Positions 1 to 7,996 of a stretch of 23,818 nucleotides of DNA are shown here, piece by piece (position 1 is the stretch's first letter; every line of letters starts with the position of its first letter). The DNA comes from an uncultured Clostridia bacterium (GTDB lineage: Bacteria > Bacillota > Clostridia > TANB77 > CAG-508): positions 1 through 23,818 of the forward strand of contig CAKPJM010000017.1 in assembly GCA_934162625.1 (NCBI GenBank). Direction: 5' to 3'. The notes under the pieces are model-generated. The model had not been told where the DNA came from. It did no database searches and worked only from the letters and a program-made list of their open reading frames with translations. A program made the position numbers and the translations under genes.

Positions 1-1
1 C

Positions 2-43
2 GAAGAGCAGGTCGCCGAGGATGGCAACCTCTACATTTTTTGA
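2..43 (+). CDS. C-terminal tail of a gene cut by the window edge
   Basis: An open frame enters at base 2 and ends in TGA, giving the tail EEQVAEDGNLYIF. Codons are GC-richer (GTC, GCC, GAG, GGC, AAC, CTC) than those of the clostridial genes further on. Only 13 residues are visible, so no family can be named. A DNA-uptake-sequence-like motif follows the stop by a few bases. It could be chance reading frame. Confidence 0.3.
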   Translation, partial: EEQVAEDGNLYIF

Positions 44-49
44 TTAATT

Positions 50-61
50 TTCAGACAGCCT
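50..61 (-). other. DNA uptake sequence-like 12-mer
   Basis: Read on the minus strand this is AGGCTGTCTGAA, one mismatch from the Neisseriaceae uptake sequence AGGCCGTCTGAA. It sits just behind the stop at 43, where such sequences usually lie. Resemblance is seen; function and origin are inferred. Confidence 0.35.
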
Positions 62-62
62 G

Positions 63-77
63 CCGTCCCCATTGGCA
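63..77 (+). repeat. Truncated copy of the TGTCAA...TTGACA repeat (right half only)
   Basis: CCGTCCCCATTGGCA matches the right half of the hairpin repeat found intact at 801, 1404 and 2922. The left half is missing and its place is taken by the uptake-sequence-like stretch, so this may be a recombination or assembly junction. Confidence 0.45.
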
Positions 78-109
78 TATTCATTTAATAACTTTTCATT
101 TTGCTAAAC

Positions 110-146
110 TTGATTTTTATAAGAAAAAATGCTATAATGCTATAAT
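110..146 (+). promoter_or_regulatory. Promoter of the 104-aa gene
   Basis: -35 TTGATT at 110-115, a 17-base spacer and a perfect -10 TATAAT at 133-138. A second TATAAT follows at 141-146. Transcription would start near 146-153, leaving a leader of about 90 nt before the ATG at 244. Confidence 0.7.
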
Positions 147-154
147 ATATTTAT

Positions 155-237
155 TGTGCTTACACAGCAAGTACAGGAAAAATATTTTAACTTTTTCTGG
201 AGGGGCTGTGTAAAACCTCCAGATAATTTTCGGAGGT
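155..237 (+). promoter_or_regulatory. Leader with two mutually exclusive folds controlling the Shine-Dalgarno
   Basis: Fold 1: CTGGAGG (197-203) pairs perfectly with CCTCCAG (216-222), leaving the SD GGAGG (232-236) free. Fold 2: TTACACAGC (160-168) pairs perfectly with GCTGTGTAA (205-213), with a nested helix (CAG 174-176 with CTG 197-199; AAAAA 178-182 with TTTTT 192-196; G177 bulged), and ACCTCC (215-220) pairs with GGAGGT (232-237), hiding the SD. The folds share 197-199, 205-213 and 216-220, so they exclude each other, as in a riboswitch, RNA thermometer or protein-controlled leader. I do not recognise a known riboswitch class. Confidence 0.5.
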
Positions 238-243
238 AGCAAT

Positions 244-558
244 ATGGGTAGCTTATTTGATGCAATTTCAACAGGTTGGAACCAAAGCAGAGAACGTGCG
301 CGAAATGAAGCATATCGGAGACAAGATAAAAACAGAATTCCTGTAAAATTGGTTGAACCAAGTTCAGGAAGAATCGTGGAACTTCAAGTAACTGAAAACA
401 ATGAACGTTTTGCCAAGGTCTATATGAGCCAGTTAACGGCATATGCAGAATGTCTTGAGCAGAACGGAGCAAAGTGGAAAGTTAAAGGAAACACAATTCG
501 TATTGAATTTACCGACGGCGATATGGCGGAAAACGTGCGCCAGCAGTGGAGAAAATAA
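244..558 (+). CDS. 104-aa protein of unknown function
   Basis: A complete small gene with a strong promoter, a CGGAGG ribosome site 7 bases before ATG and its own terminator. The product is basic at the N-terminus (RERARNEAYRRQDKNR, about residues 17-33), then reads like a compact alternating beta/alpha domain (KLVEPSSGRIVELQV..., KWKVKGNTIRIEF). No signal peptide or membrane segment is seen. I do not recognise the family. Base use is GC-richer than the rest of the window (GCG, GTG, CGC, CAG), and it carries an in-phase CGG (the TAT CGG AGA part of residues 24-26) with sensible protein continuing after it. That is unlike every clostridial gene downstream, where in-phase CGG always marks a frame break. 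With the uptake-sequence-like motifs on both sides, this suggests foreign origin. Confidence 0.75.
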   Translation: MGSLFDAISTGWNQSRERARNEAYRRQDKNRIPVKLVEPSSGRIVELQVTENNERFAKVYMSQLTAYAECLEQNGAKWKVKGNTIRIEFTDGDMAENVRQQWRK

Positions 559-570
559 TATTGCCCAAGT

Positions 571-608
571 CAGCGAGTCGCCTTTTCAGACGACTTGCTG
601 TATTTTTT
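571..608 (+). terminator. Rho-independent terminator of the 104-aa gene
   Basis: CAGCGAGTCG (571-580) pairs with CGACTTGCTG (591-600) with one G-U pair, a 10-base loop, and a T-rich run at 601-608. The loop and right arm contain the uptake-sequence-like TTCAGACGACTT (585-596). Confidence 0.75.
585..596 (-). other. Second DNA uptake sequence-like 12-mer
   Basis: On the minus strand AAGTCGTCTGAA, one mismatch from the Neisseriaceae dialect AGGTCGTCTGAA. It lies inside the terminator, the typical place for such sequences. Confidence 0.35.
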
Positions 609-800
609 TATTAGCTATTGCAAAAAACATATTTTATGTTAAAGTAAATGCAATGAATTGATTCTTATATCAATCGTTAATGAGAAAAAGAGTTGTAAAT
701 AACTACAACACTTGCTCCACAAAAAAAGAATCTCACAGTAATTAAAGTTCGTGAACTTCTTTTTTATAAGAAAAATTTAGCGTGCTTTCTCTCACACTGT
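609..800. other. AT-rich spacer without a gene
   Basis: No convincing reading frame. It holds small hairpins only: GTTGTA/TACAAC around 691-708, and AAGTTC/GAACTT at 745-758 followed by a T run, which could terminate plus-strand transcription. Confidence 0.5.
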
Positions 801-829
801 GTGCCAAAATTCCCATTCCCCATTGGCAT
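801..829 (+). repeat. Hairpin repeat copy (TGCCAA...TTGGCA form)
   Basis: A ~28-bp unit with ends TGCCAA and TTGGCA, preceded by CTCACACTGTG, which is shared with the copy at 1404. Compared with that copy (TGTCAA...TTGACA), both stem arms have changed together, so the helix is preserved. Confidence 0.7.
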
Positions 830-858
830 TTGAATTTTTATTGAATTTGTTTTATAAT
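830..858 (+). promoter_or_regulatory. Promoter of the MGMT-like gene
   Basis: -35 TTGAAT (830-835), 17-base spacer, -10 TATAAT (853-858), starting at the edge of the repeat copy. Transcription would start close to the ribosome site GAGGTG (865-870), giving a very short leader. Confidence 0.6.
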
Positions 859-875
859 GCCCTTGAGGTGTCTGT

Positions 876-1185
876 ATGAAAACAGTATTAGATGATGATT
901 TATCTTATTTAATATATTCCGTAGTAGAAGAAATTCCCGCTCGGATGTGTTGCAACTTATGGACAAATTGCTAGGCTAATTGGAAAACCTAAAAATGCTA
1001 GATTAGTTGGCAGAACTTTAAAAATGGCTTTTCGCTATGGCAATTTTCCTTGCCATAGAGTTGTTAATCATCAAGGTAGAATTTCTCCAGGTTGGATAGA
1101 ACAAATAGATTTATTAAAAAGTGAAGGTGTTACTTTTAAAGATGATTTTTGCGTTGATCTTAAAAAACACCAATGGAATATATAA
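876..1185 (+). CDS. MGMT-family (alkyltransferase-like) DNA-binding protein, with +1 frame break at CGG
   Basis: Short proteins of this family carry only the DNA-binding domain of O6-alkylguanine-DNA alkyltransferase and either repair or flag O6-alkylated guanine. Residues 1-22 run from ATG (GAGGTG site 6 bases upstream) to IPA; then one extra C at 942 breaks the frame. Skipping it gives GCVATYGQIARLIG, the conserved helix-turn-helix, then the active-site motif PCHRVV with its Cys intact, and a normal end (total ~102 aa, usual length for the short family). Without the skip, translation stops about ten codons later. No other lesion is present, so it does not look like a decaying gene. Repeats on both sides and its own promoter and terminator suggest a stand-alone accessory gene. 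Confidence 0.8.
942..944 (+). other. Candidate +1 recoding site CGG (MGMT-like gene)
   Basis: Zero frame reads CCC GCT CGG ATG; skipping C942 gives CCC GCT GGA TGT, where the Gly is the one in the family's usual P-x-G-x-V turn. Same form as the sites at 4627, 9301, 16208 and 18076. Confidence 0.75.
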
Positions 1186-1187
1186 GC

Positions 1188-1225
1188 AAAAACAGATAAT
1201 TAGTTTTAATAATTACCTGTTTTTT
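1188..1225 (+). terminator. Terminator after the MGMT-like gene
   Basis: AAAAACAG then TAATTA pair with TAATTA then CTGTTTTT, with one mismatch between the two helix blocks. The T run is part of the right arm, so it may also work on the other strand. Confidence 0.65.
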
Positions 1226-1560
1226 GTTTTCTATTTAATTTTAATCTATTACTATTTAGAAGTTAGATTTAATTCACTAAAAACATTGCTTTAATTATAT
1301 TATTTTGTTATTTTCTATTATTCAATTGAAATTTAATAATTATTTATATATTAATTTACTTAGTTGATTTAATCAATCTTGGGGTATACTTTATCTCACA
1401 CTGTGTGTCAAAATTCTCTGTCCCCATTGACACAAAATAATATATAATTTAAAATTAAACTCAGTAACCGAGAAAGATGTTCAGTACCAAATTTGTCACA
1501 ATATAAAGTGACTGATATTACATCGAAAAGATAATTTATATATATTCAAAACAAGTTTAT
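1226..1560. other. AT-rich spacer with one repeat copy
   Basis: No gene seen. A hairpin repeat copy lies at 1404-1433. The rest is AT-rich and unstructured as far as I can tell. Confidence 0.5.
1404..1433 (+). repeat. Hairpin repeat copy (TGTCAA...TTGACA form)
   Basis: TGTCAAAATTCTCTG followed by TCCCCATTGACAC, preceded by the same CTCACACTGTG as the copy at 801. Ends form a 6-bp perfect stem. Confidence 0.75.
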
Positions 1561-1575
1561 GAAAGGAGTAAACAT

Positions 1576-1962
1576 ATGGAAACTTTTTTATCCTTTTCAA
1601 ATTTTGGTTCCTTACTTAATTATTTAAATATTATTTTTATAGGAATAGTAATTTTTTGGGCAAATAATCGTTTTTATTATTTAATAAATGTTACAATATA
1701 TGCAATAGCAAAAACATTTATTCCAATAATTACATCTTTAATATTTGGTAGTTTATTAGGTATTAATATCACATTAGGTATAGGAACTATATTTTTATTA
1801 TTTATACTATATTTTATATTAGGATTAATAGTTATTAAAATTGTAGAGAAAATAACCAACTATTTTGATTCAGATACAATTCTTTATTTTATTATTGTAT
1901 TTGCAATTATAGATTCAATTGTAACATGGCTATTTTCGCTTATAATAAATTTATTATTTTAA
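1576..1962 (+). CDS. Small multi-pass membrane protein, unknown function
   Basis: 128 aa with a good AAGGAG ribosome site 7 bases before ATG. Strongly hydrophobic with about four membrane segments (roughly residues 17-30, 47-62, 67-90 and 100-127), few charges, and short polar loops such as KIVEKITNYFDSD (near 88-100). I do not recognise the family. It sits alone between repeat elements, next to the RAYT transposase on the opposite strand. The very low GC, even for this window, is partly due to Ile/Leu/Phe codons. Toxin, phage-type or bacteriocin-immunity membrane proteins can look like this, but nothing in the sequence decides it. Confidence 0.6.
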   Translation: METFLSFSNFGSLLNYLNIIFIGIVIFWANNRFYYLINVTIYAIAKTFIPIITSLIFGSLLGINITLGIGTIFLLFILYFILGLIVIKIVEKITNYFDSDTILYFIIVFAIIDSIVTWLFSLIINLLF

Positions 1963-2065
1963 TTAATTCAAAAATAAAATATAGATAATCTTCAAAAAAG
2001 AATAATGTAAATAGTGTTGGAGTTACAGATTAAACCCACAATTAATAAATGTAAAAGTATAATTT

Positions 2066-2102
2066 GGCTTTAGAATATTTAAATAATAATTATTCTAAAG
2101 CC
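2066..2102. repeat. 12-bp perfect inverted repeat beside the transposase
   Basis: GGCTTTAGAATA (2066-2077) pairs exactly with TATTCTAAAGCC (2091-2102). No T run follows on either strand, so it is more likely part of the mobile element border than a simple terminator. Confidence 0.6.
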
Positions 2103-2131
2103 ATGCCAATGCGGACATAGTTTTTTGACAA
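2103..2131 (-). repeat. Inverted copy of the hairpin repeat at the left border of the RAYT gene
   Basis: ATGCCAATGCGGACATAG then TTTTTTGACA aligns with the reverse complement of the copy at 2922 (GTGTCAATGGGGACGG then AGAATTTTGACA). It is diverged but has the same layout and opposite orientation, 3 bases from the end of the transposase gene. Confidence 0.6.
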
Positions 2132-2133
2132 TC

Positions 2134-2811
2134 TTATTCAATATATATTTTTCTTATCATTTCTCTTCCCATTCTAAGTTTTTCTGATATTTTTCTTAAT
2201 GAAATATTATATTCTGTTTTTAAAATTATTATAAGTTCTTTTAATTTAATTTTATCCTTTTTTAAATCATCAAGTGCAATATTATTTTCTATTAAGAATT
2301 CTTCTATAACCTTTTCGCATTTTGCCTTATCCTCATCAATATCCATAAATACATAGTTTTCTTTTAATTGCTTATCTATTCTTCTATAATTTGAGTATAG
2401 GTATTCTTCTGGTCGCTTACATATTCCTGCTTTTACTGGATTATCATAAATATATTTTATACAATTATATAAATGTTCTTCACCATAAATCCCCTCTGAT
2501 TTATATCTATCTCTAAACACATACCCTACTCTATTATATTTTTTATTATAATATTTTGCATATATTGTATTAAGTCTTTGCATATATTTACTTAGATTAT
2601 TTATTTTATCAGTTTCTATTAAAATATGTGCATGATTATTCATAATGCAGTATGCTAGTATTTTAATTTTACATTGTTCATTTAATTTATACATTACTTT
2701 TATATAATATTTTATGTCCTCTGGATTTTCGAATATATAACTTCTATTAATTCCTTGAGTTATTACATGAAAAGCTGTTGTTTTTATATAGTTTCTTGGA
2801 AACCTCGGCAT
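2134..2811 (-). CDS. REP-associated tyrosine transposase (RAYT, Y1/HUH family)
   Basis: 225 aa, start ATG with an AAGGAGG site 6 bases upstream. The family cuts single-stranded DNA at palindromic REP hairpins using an HUH motif and one catalytic tyrosine, and spreads short hairpin repeats rather than full insertion sequences. Visible here: the typical MPRFPR start, the HVITQGINR strand, the metal-binding motif NNHAHILIE (residues about 58-66), and the tyrosine region YNCIKYIYDNPVKAG (about 115-129). The C-terminal part (about 185-225) looks like an added helix-turn-helix (LRKISEKLRMGREMIRKI). The gene is intact and is bracketed by inverted copies of a hairpin repeat that also occurs at 63, 801 and 1404, so this protein is the likely agent that spread them. 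Confidence 0.9.
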   Translation of the reverse strand: MPRFPRNYIKTTAFHVITQGINRSYIFENPEDIKYYIKVMYKLNEQCKIKILAYCIMNNHAHILIETDKINNLSKYMQRLNTIYAKYYNKKYNRVGYVFRDRYKSEGIYGEEHLYNCIKYIYDNPVKAGICKRPEEYLYSNYRRIDKQLKENYVFMDIDEDKAKCEKVIEEFLIENNIALDDLKKDKIKLKELIIILKTEYNISLRKISEKLRMGREMIRKIYIE

Positions 2812-2921
2812 GTTTGCCTCCTTAGAAATAAATAATTTATAGAAAAAAATAATATGATATAAATTATACCATATTATTTTAAAATCTTTGTCGAAATTTG
2901 TCTATCATTTTATTTTTTTAT

Positions 2922-2970
2922 GCTGTCAAAATTCTCCGTCCCCATTGACACCCATTGACACCCATTGACA
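2922..2970 (+). repeat. Hairpin repeat copy with a 10-bp end amplified three times
   Basis: TGCTGTCAAAATTCTCCGTC followed by CCCATTGACA in three tandem copies (2941-2970). Right border of the RAYT gene, in inverted orientation to the copy at 2103. The triplication looks like slippage or imprecise transposition at the repeat end. Confidence 0.75.
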
Positions 2971-2996
2971 ACACGCTTTACTAATTACTTTTTTCT

Positions 2997-5229
2997 TTAA
3001 TAACCTGTCGCTGTTTCAGTCTGCATTGTAACAGTAACAGCAGTTCCTTGTTCTACTTCTTTTCCTGATGGTACATTTTGGTTTACTACTGTACCACTTC
3101 CATCTATTATTACATTTAAATTTGCTGCTTGTATAGAATTTACTACTTGTGCAGAAGACATTCCCTTTAAATTTGGAACAGTTGCCTGTAATCTTATATT
3201 ATTATTGTCTGTATATAAATATATAATTGAATTTTCTAATAAAGTCACCCCTGGTTTTGGCACTTGATCTACAACTAAAGTAGTTTTAGCATCCTCGTCA
3301 CCTGTTATTTTTACCTTAAATCCTGCTGATTTTAATGATTCGGTAGCTTCTTCTATAGTTTTATTTCTTACATCAGGAAGTAAGTTACTTTTTAGTGTAG
3401 TTTCCTTTGTTGTGTTGCTATCGCCCTCAGTTGCAACTCCTATATATGGCAACACTTCTGATAGTATTTGTTTAACTACTGGGCCTGCTACTTGGCTACC
3501 TTGGTGACTATCTCCTTTAGGGTTATATATTGTAACTAAAACAACCACTTGAGTATTAACTGTAGGTGACATTGCAATAAATGATGCTACATAACCTTGG
3601 TCTTCACTACCTGAAAGAGGTTCTGATGTACCAGTTTTTCCTCCTATTGAATAGCCTTTTATTTTAGCGTACTTGCCTGTTCCATCATTTACTACATATT
3701 CTAGCATGTCCATCATTTTTTCTGCTGTTTCCTTAGATACAACTTGTCTTACTTTTTCTGGTTCAACTGTGGTTATAGCATTGGTATCAGTATTTTTAAT
3801 TTCTTTAACTATGCGAGGCTTGCATAGCACACCTTCATTTGCTATTGAAGACACCGCAGTTATTAATTGAATTGGTGTGATAGTAAATCTTTGCCCAAAA
3901 GACATTGTTGCTAGGTTAAATTCATTTATATTATTTTCATCAAAAAATACACTATTTGATTCACCATAAAAATATGGATTAGTAGTATTAAATAGTCCAA
4001 ATCCTCTATAATATTTATACAATGTACGTGCACCTATTTTTTGCCCTAGTTGTATAAATGCAGGGTTACATGAATTAGCTAATGCTTCTCTTAAACTTTG
4101 TGATCCATGTGGGTCGTAATATTTCCAGCATCTCATTTCTATTCCAGATACATTTTCAGAGCCAGAGCAATAAAAGTCTGAGTGATTATCTGTTGTAACA
4201 ATGCCCTCTTCTAGTCCAGCTGCTGCTGTAATAATTTTAAATGTTGATCCTGGTTCATATGTTTTTTGTACTGCCGAATTATTCCACATATTATATAAAC
4301 TATTACTTTTTTCTTCAGTTGATAAACTATCCCATTTATCTTTTAGTTCTGCTGTATTTATTGTGTATGGCTCATTTAAATTATAACTAGGATATGTTGC
4401 CATTGCTAGAACATCTCCATTAGATGGATTCATAATAATAACATTCCCACTATCTGCTTTATTATCCGTTACTGCCTGAGAAAGATATTTTTCTGCTATT
4501 GATTGAATATTTACATCTATAGTAAGTGTAACATCATTTCCATTTTTGGCTGCAACATAAGATTTTTGTCCATTTGGAATTTCCCCATTAATTGAATCTG
4601 TTGAAGCTAGTACTTTGCCAGGTGTTCCGCGAAAGTATATCATCTAGTGTAAATTCTAGTCCCATTCTTCCTGTGTTTTCTGCTCCTGTAAATCCAATTA
4701 AATTAGAAGCTAAGTTATTATATGGATAATATCTTTTTATATCTTCTTTAATATCTATTCCAGATTTTACTTTGTTTTCTTTCATCCAATCTTGTAATTT
4801 AGTTATTTTATCATTTTCTACTTTAGATGCAATTACAAAAGATGAAGTTTTTGTATTTAATTTTTCTAAAGTTTCTGTATAATCCAATTCGAAAATATCA
4901 CTAAAAGCATGTGCTAAAATTTCTTTATTAACTTCATCTCCATTAGAGTACTTTACTCCAGAAGGATTTACAGAAACAGTATCAACACTAGCACTTATTG
5001 CAAGAGCTTTCCCTGTAGAATCGTAAATTGTACCTCTATTTGGTGTTATTGTTTTACTAGATAGCTGTCTTCTTACAGCTTCTTCCTTTAGTTCAGCCCC
5101 TTGTACGAATTGCAAAAAGCCTATTCTTAATATTAACAAAATAAGGATTAAAAAGCCTACGCCCATACTAATACGTAGCCTTTTCAATCCTATATTATCT
5201 ATTTTTACAATTTTTCTTTTCCTTCCCAT
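2997..5229 (-). CDS. SpoVD/PBP2-like class B penicillin-binding protein with two PASTA domains; +1 frame break at CGG
   Basis: Transpeptidase that cross-links peptidoglycan. Start chosen at MGRKRK (TGAGGT site 7 bases upstream) rather than the in-frame ATG six codons earlier. Order: cytoplasmic basic tail, one membrane anchor (about 19-40), dimerisation domain (RQLSSKTITPNRGTIYD near 60-75, up to ~200), transpeptidase domain with SxxK (PGSTFK), SxN (ANSCN) and KTG (GGKTGTSEP), then two PASTA domains (SNLLPDVRNKTIEEA..., VPNLKGMSSAQ...). The frame breaks once, at the conserved LSGTPGK turn between dimerisation and catalytic parts: an extra C makes the zero frame CGG. Skipping it gives ~743 aa, normal for SpoVD. 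Without it the protein ends 13 codons later, before the active site. Vegetative PBP2/FtsI or sporulation SpoVD cannot be told apart from sequence alone. Confidence 0.9.
4627..4629 (-). other. Candidate +1 recoding site CGG (spoVD-like gene)
   Basis: Coding strand zero frame: CTT TCG CGG AAC; skipping the C (complement of 4629) gives CTT TCG GGA ACA CCT GGC, restoring LSGTPG. It is the only in-phase CGG in this 2.2-kb gene; three other CGG triplets are out of phase. Confidence 0.8.
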
Positions 5230-5305
5230 AGAAAATACCTCATTCAATCTAATTTAAGAAAATTGTATATTATTAAGGTTTAAAAATCAATGAAAATAGT
5301 AAAAT

Positions 5306-5797
5306 TTATTCTATAATTGAGATTTTATTGTCTTTTAAACTTTTCTGTACGTCTATTACTCTTTGATTAGAAGAGCCTTTCCAATGTAATGTAGGATTAT
5401 GCAATGCATCTATGTACTGTCCATCTACTAATACATCAATGTATTTTACAACTTCTGTATCTTTTAAATTTTTATCGAATTGGAAGCCTGTCCATGCCCA
5501 TATATTTTTATTTGGGAACTTTTCCTTAAATGCTTTTGCAAGTTTTGTTGTTCCTCCTATATTTTGTGGATGCATTGGCTCTCCACCTAGAATTGATAGT
5601 CCTTCTATGTTTTCATTCTCGCATAATTTTAACACTCTATCTATTGTTTCATCATTAAATTCTTTTCCACCTTTAAAATCATGTGTTTCTGGGTTGAAAC
5701 ATTTTTCGCAATTAAATGCACATCCTTGCATAAATATAGACACTCTTACTCCTGGTCCATCTGAAATATCCATTTTTCTAATTTTATTATATCTCAT
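5306..5797 (-). CDS. nrdG: Anaerobic ribonucleotide reductase activating protein (radical SAM)
   Basis: 163 aa, normal for NrdG. It installs the glycyl radical on NrdD using S-adenosylmethionine and a [4Fe-4S] cluster. The cluster motif CX3CX2C is seen in GCAFNCEKCFNPE (about residues 30-42), followed by the SAM-binding LSILGGEPMHPQN (about 67-79). Starts 13 bases after the nrdD stop on the same strand, so the two are co-transcribed. No in-phase CGG. Confidence 0.95.
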   Translation of the reverse strand: MRYNKIRKMDISDGPGVRVSIFMQGCAFNCEKCFNPETHDFKGGKEFNDETIDRVLKLCENENIEGLSILGGEPMHPQNIGGTTKLAKAFKEKFPNKNIWAWTGFQFDKNLKDTEVVKYIDVLVDGQYIDALHNPTLHWKGSSNQRVIDVQKSLKDNKISIIE

Positions 5798-5810
5798 TTA
5801 TATCAGTCCT

Positions 5811-7970
5811 TTATTCATCATCTTTGTTATCTATGTGTAACACTCTTTCCTTAATTTCTTGTGTTCTTCCTTTATTCCAGAAATTAGTTCCTATGTATCC
5901 ACATGTTCTTCTTGCTACATTTAGTTTATTATGATCTCTATTTCCACAATTTGGGCAATACCATTCTAAATTATCATCAATTAGTATTTCTCCTGTGTAT
6001 CCGCATTCTTGACAATAATCTGATTTTGTATTTAATTCCGCATACATAATATTGTCATATATAAATCTAATAATTTGTATAATAACTTCTAAGTTATCTT
6101 GTAAGTTAGGTGTTTCTATGTAAGATATTGCTCCACCTGGACTTAATGTTTGGAATTCACTCTCTAATTTTAATTTAGAAAATGCGTCTATTTCTTCAAA
6201 TACTGGTACATGATAAGAATTTGTTATATATCCTCTGTCTGTAATTCCTTCTATTGTTCCAAATCTCTTTTTTAGACATTTTGCAAATTTATATGTTGTA
6301 GATTCAATTGGTGTGCCATAAACACTATAATCAATATTTTCTACTTTTTTCCACTCTGAGCATTTATCATTTAATTTTTGCATAACTTCTAAAGCAAATT
6401 CTTTTCCTTTTCCATTATCTGTGTGACTACTTCCAGTCATATATTTAACACATTCATATAATCCTGCATATCCTAAAGAAATTGTAGAATATCCATCATG
6501 CAATAATGGATGAATACTTTCACCTTTTTCTAACCTTGCTAATGCACCATATTGCCATAGTATTGGAGCGACATCACTTGTTGCCTTAGCTAATCTTTCA
6601 TGTCTTAGCTTTAATGCTTTGTGGCAAAGTTCCAATCTTTCTTCATATATTTTCCAAAATTCATCTGCTTCTCCACCTGAAGATAAAGCAACATCAACTA
6701 GATTTATAGTAACAACACCTTGATTAAATCTACCATAATATTTTGGTTTATTTGTTTTTGGATCCACATAAGGTGTTAAGAAAGAACGGCATCCCATACA
6801 TGGATAGCAATTTCCATTTCCATTTTTATCTACTTTTAATTCTAGCATTTTCTTTTCTGATATATAATCTGGAACCATTCTTTTTGCTGTACATTCTGCT
6901 GCAAGTTCTGTTAAGTACCAATATTTACTGTTTTTGTGAATATTATCTTCTTCTAGCACATAAAGCAATTTTGGAAATGCTGGAGTTATATAAACTCCTT
7001 TTTCATTTTTCATTCCTTTTATTCTTTGCTTTAGCATTTCTTCTATTATTAATGCCAATTCCTCTTTATACTCTGTTGTTTCTCCTAAGTACAAGCATAC
7101 ACTTAAGAATGGAGCTTGTCCGTTTGTAGTTGTCATTGAATTTACTTGGTATTGGAATGTTTGCACACCATCTTTTATTTCTTTTTTAACATCTTCTTTT
7201 GCAAATTTTTCACATTGCTCTTTTGATAACTTTCTTTCTTCATATTTCTTTAAATATGAATTATAGCTGTCCCTTACAAATGGAGCCAAATGTGTCATTG
7301 TTACTGTTGCCCCACCATATTGGCTAGAAGTTACTGCTGTTATAATTTGAGTTGCTATTGTCATTGCTGTTAAAAATCTATGTGGCTTTTCAATCATTAC
7401 TCCATTTATGTTAGTTCCATTTTGCAACATATCTTCTAGGTTTATAAGGTCGCAATTATGCAATGCATTTTGTGCAAAATAGTCTGCATCATGAAAATGT
7501 ATTATTCCTTCATCATGAGCTTTTACAATATCTTCAGGAAGCAAGAATCTTCTAGTAATATCTGTACTTGTGATTCCTGCCAAATAGTCTCTTTGAGTTG
7601 TTACTATTTTCGAATTTTTATTTGAGTTTTCAGTATTCCAATATTCGCTTTCTCCATCAATAAGTTCTTTTATTGATTGATCTGTTGTATTTGCTCTTCT
7701 TACTAAAGCTCTTGTATAACGATATGTAATATATTTTTTTGCAAGCTCATATTTACCTAATTCCATTAACTTTTTTTCAATTATATCTTGTATATCTTCT
7801 ACCAATATTCTTGGCTTATTTAATTCTTCTATATAAGCTATTATACTCTTAATATCTTCTTTAATAGCTCTTTCTCTTCTAGAAACTTCATTATTAGCTT
7901 TTTCTATTGCTACTCTTATTTTTTGTGGATCATAATCAACTATTGTTCCATCTCTTTTTATAATTTTCAT
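5811..7970 (-). CDS. nrdD: Anaerobic (class III) ribonucleoside-triphosphate reductase
   Basis: 719 aa, full length. Reduces ribonucleotides to deoxyribonucleotides without oxygen, using a glycyl radical. N-terminal ATP-cone (MKIIKRDGTIVDYDPQKI..., to ~90), the large barrel with NGQAPF and a cysteine-rich NGNCYPCMGCRSF stretch, C-terminal zinc site of two Cys pairs (CQECGYTG..., YCPNCGNRD) and the glycyl-radical loop RRTCGYIG near the end. Strong AGGGGG ribosome site before ATG. It is first in the nrdD-nrdG pair, with a 28-bp palindrome over its promoter. All three CGG triplets are out of phase. Confidence 0.97.
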   Translation of the reverse strand: MKIIKRDGTIVDYDPQKIRVAIEKANNEVSRRERAIKEDIKSIIAYIEELNKPRILVEDIQDIIEKKLMELGKYELAKKYITYRYTRALVRRANTTDQSIKELIDGESEYWNTENSNKNSKIVTTQRDYLAGITSTDITRRFLLPEDIVKAHDEGIIHFHDADYFAQNALHNCDLINLEDMLQNGTNINGVMIEKPHRFLTAMTIATQIITAVTSSQYGGATVTMTHLAPFVRDSYNSYLKKYEERKLSKEQCEKFAKEDVKKEIKDGVQTFQYQVNSMTTTNGQAPFLSVCLYLGETTEYKEELALIIEEMLKQRIKGMKNEKGVYITPAFPKLLYVLEEDNIHKNSKYWYLTELAAECTAKRMVPDYISEKKMLELKVDKNGNGNCYPCMGCRSFLTPYVDPKTNKPKYYGRFNQGVVTINLVDVALSSGGEADEFWKIYEERLELCHKALKLRHERLAKATSDVAPILWQYGALARLEKGESIHPLLHDGYSTISLGYAGLYECVKYMTGSSHTDNGKGKEFALEVMQKLNDKCSEWKKVENIDYSVYGTPIESTTYKFAKCLKKRFGTIEGITDRGYITNSYHVPVFEEIDAFSKLKLESEFQTLSPGGAISYIETPNLQDNLEVIIQIIRFIYDNIMYAELNTKSDYCQECGYTGEILIDDNLEWYCPNCGNRDHNKLNVARRTCGYIGTNFWNKGRTQEIKERVLHIDNKDDE

Positions 7971-7996
7971 TCCTAATTCCCCCTTATGTGCTTATT

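Noticed and set aside
244..558. Sixth CGG recoding site in the 104-aa gene
   Set aside because: Skipping the C there leads to a stop about ten codons later, while the zero frame continues as plausible protein; CGG is an ordinary codon in this probably foreign gene.
2941..2970. CRISPR array (three 10-bp tandem repeats)
   Set aside because: No spacers, unit too short, and it is the end of a known dispersed hairpin repeat next to a RAYT gene.
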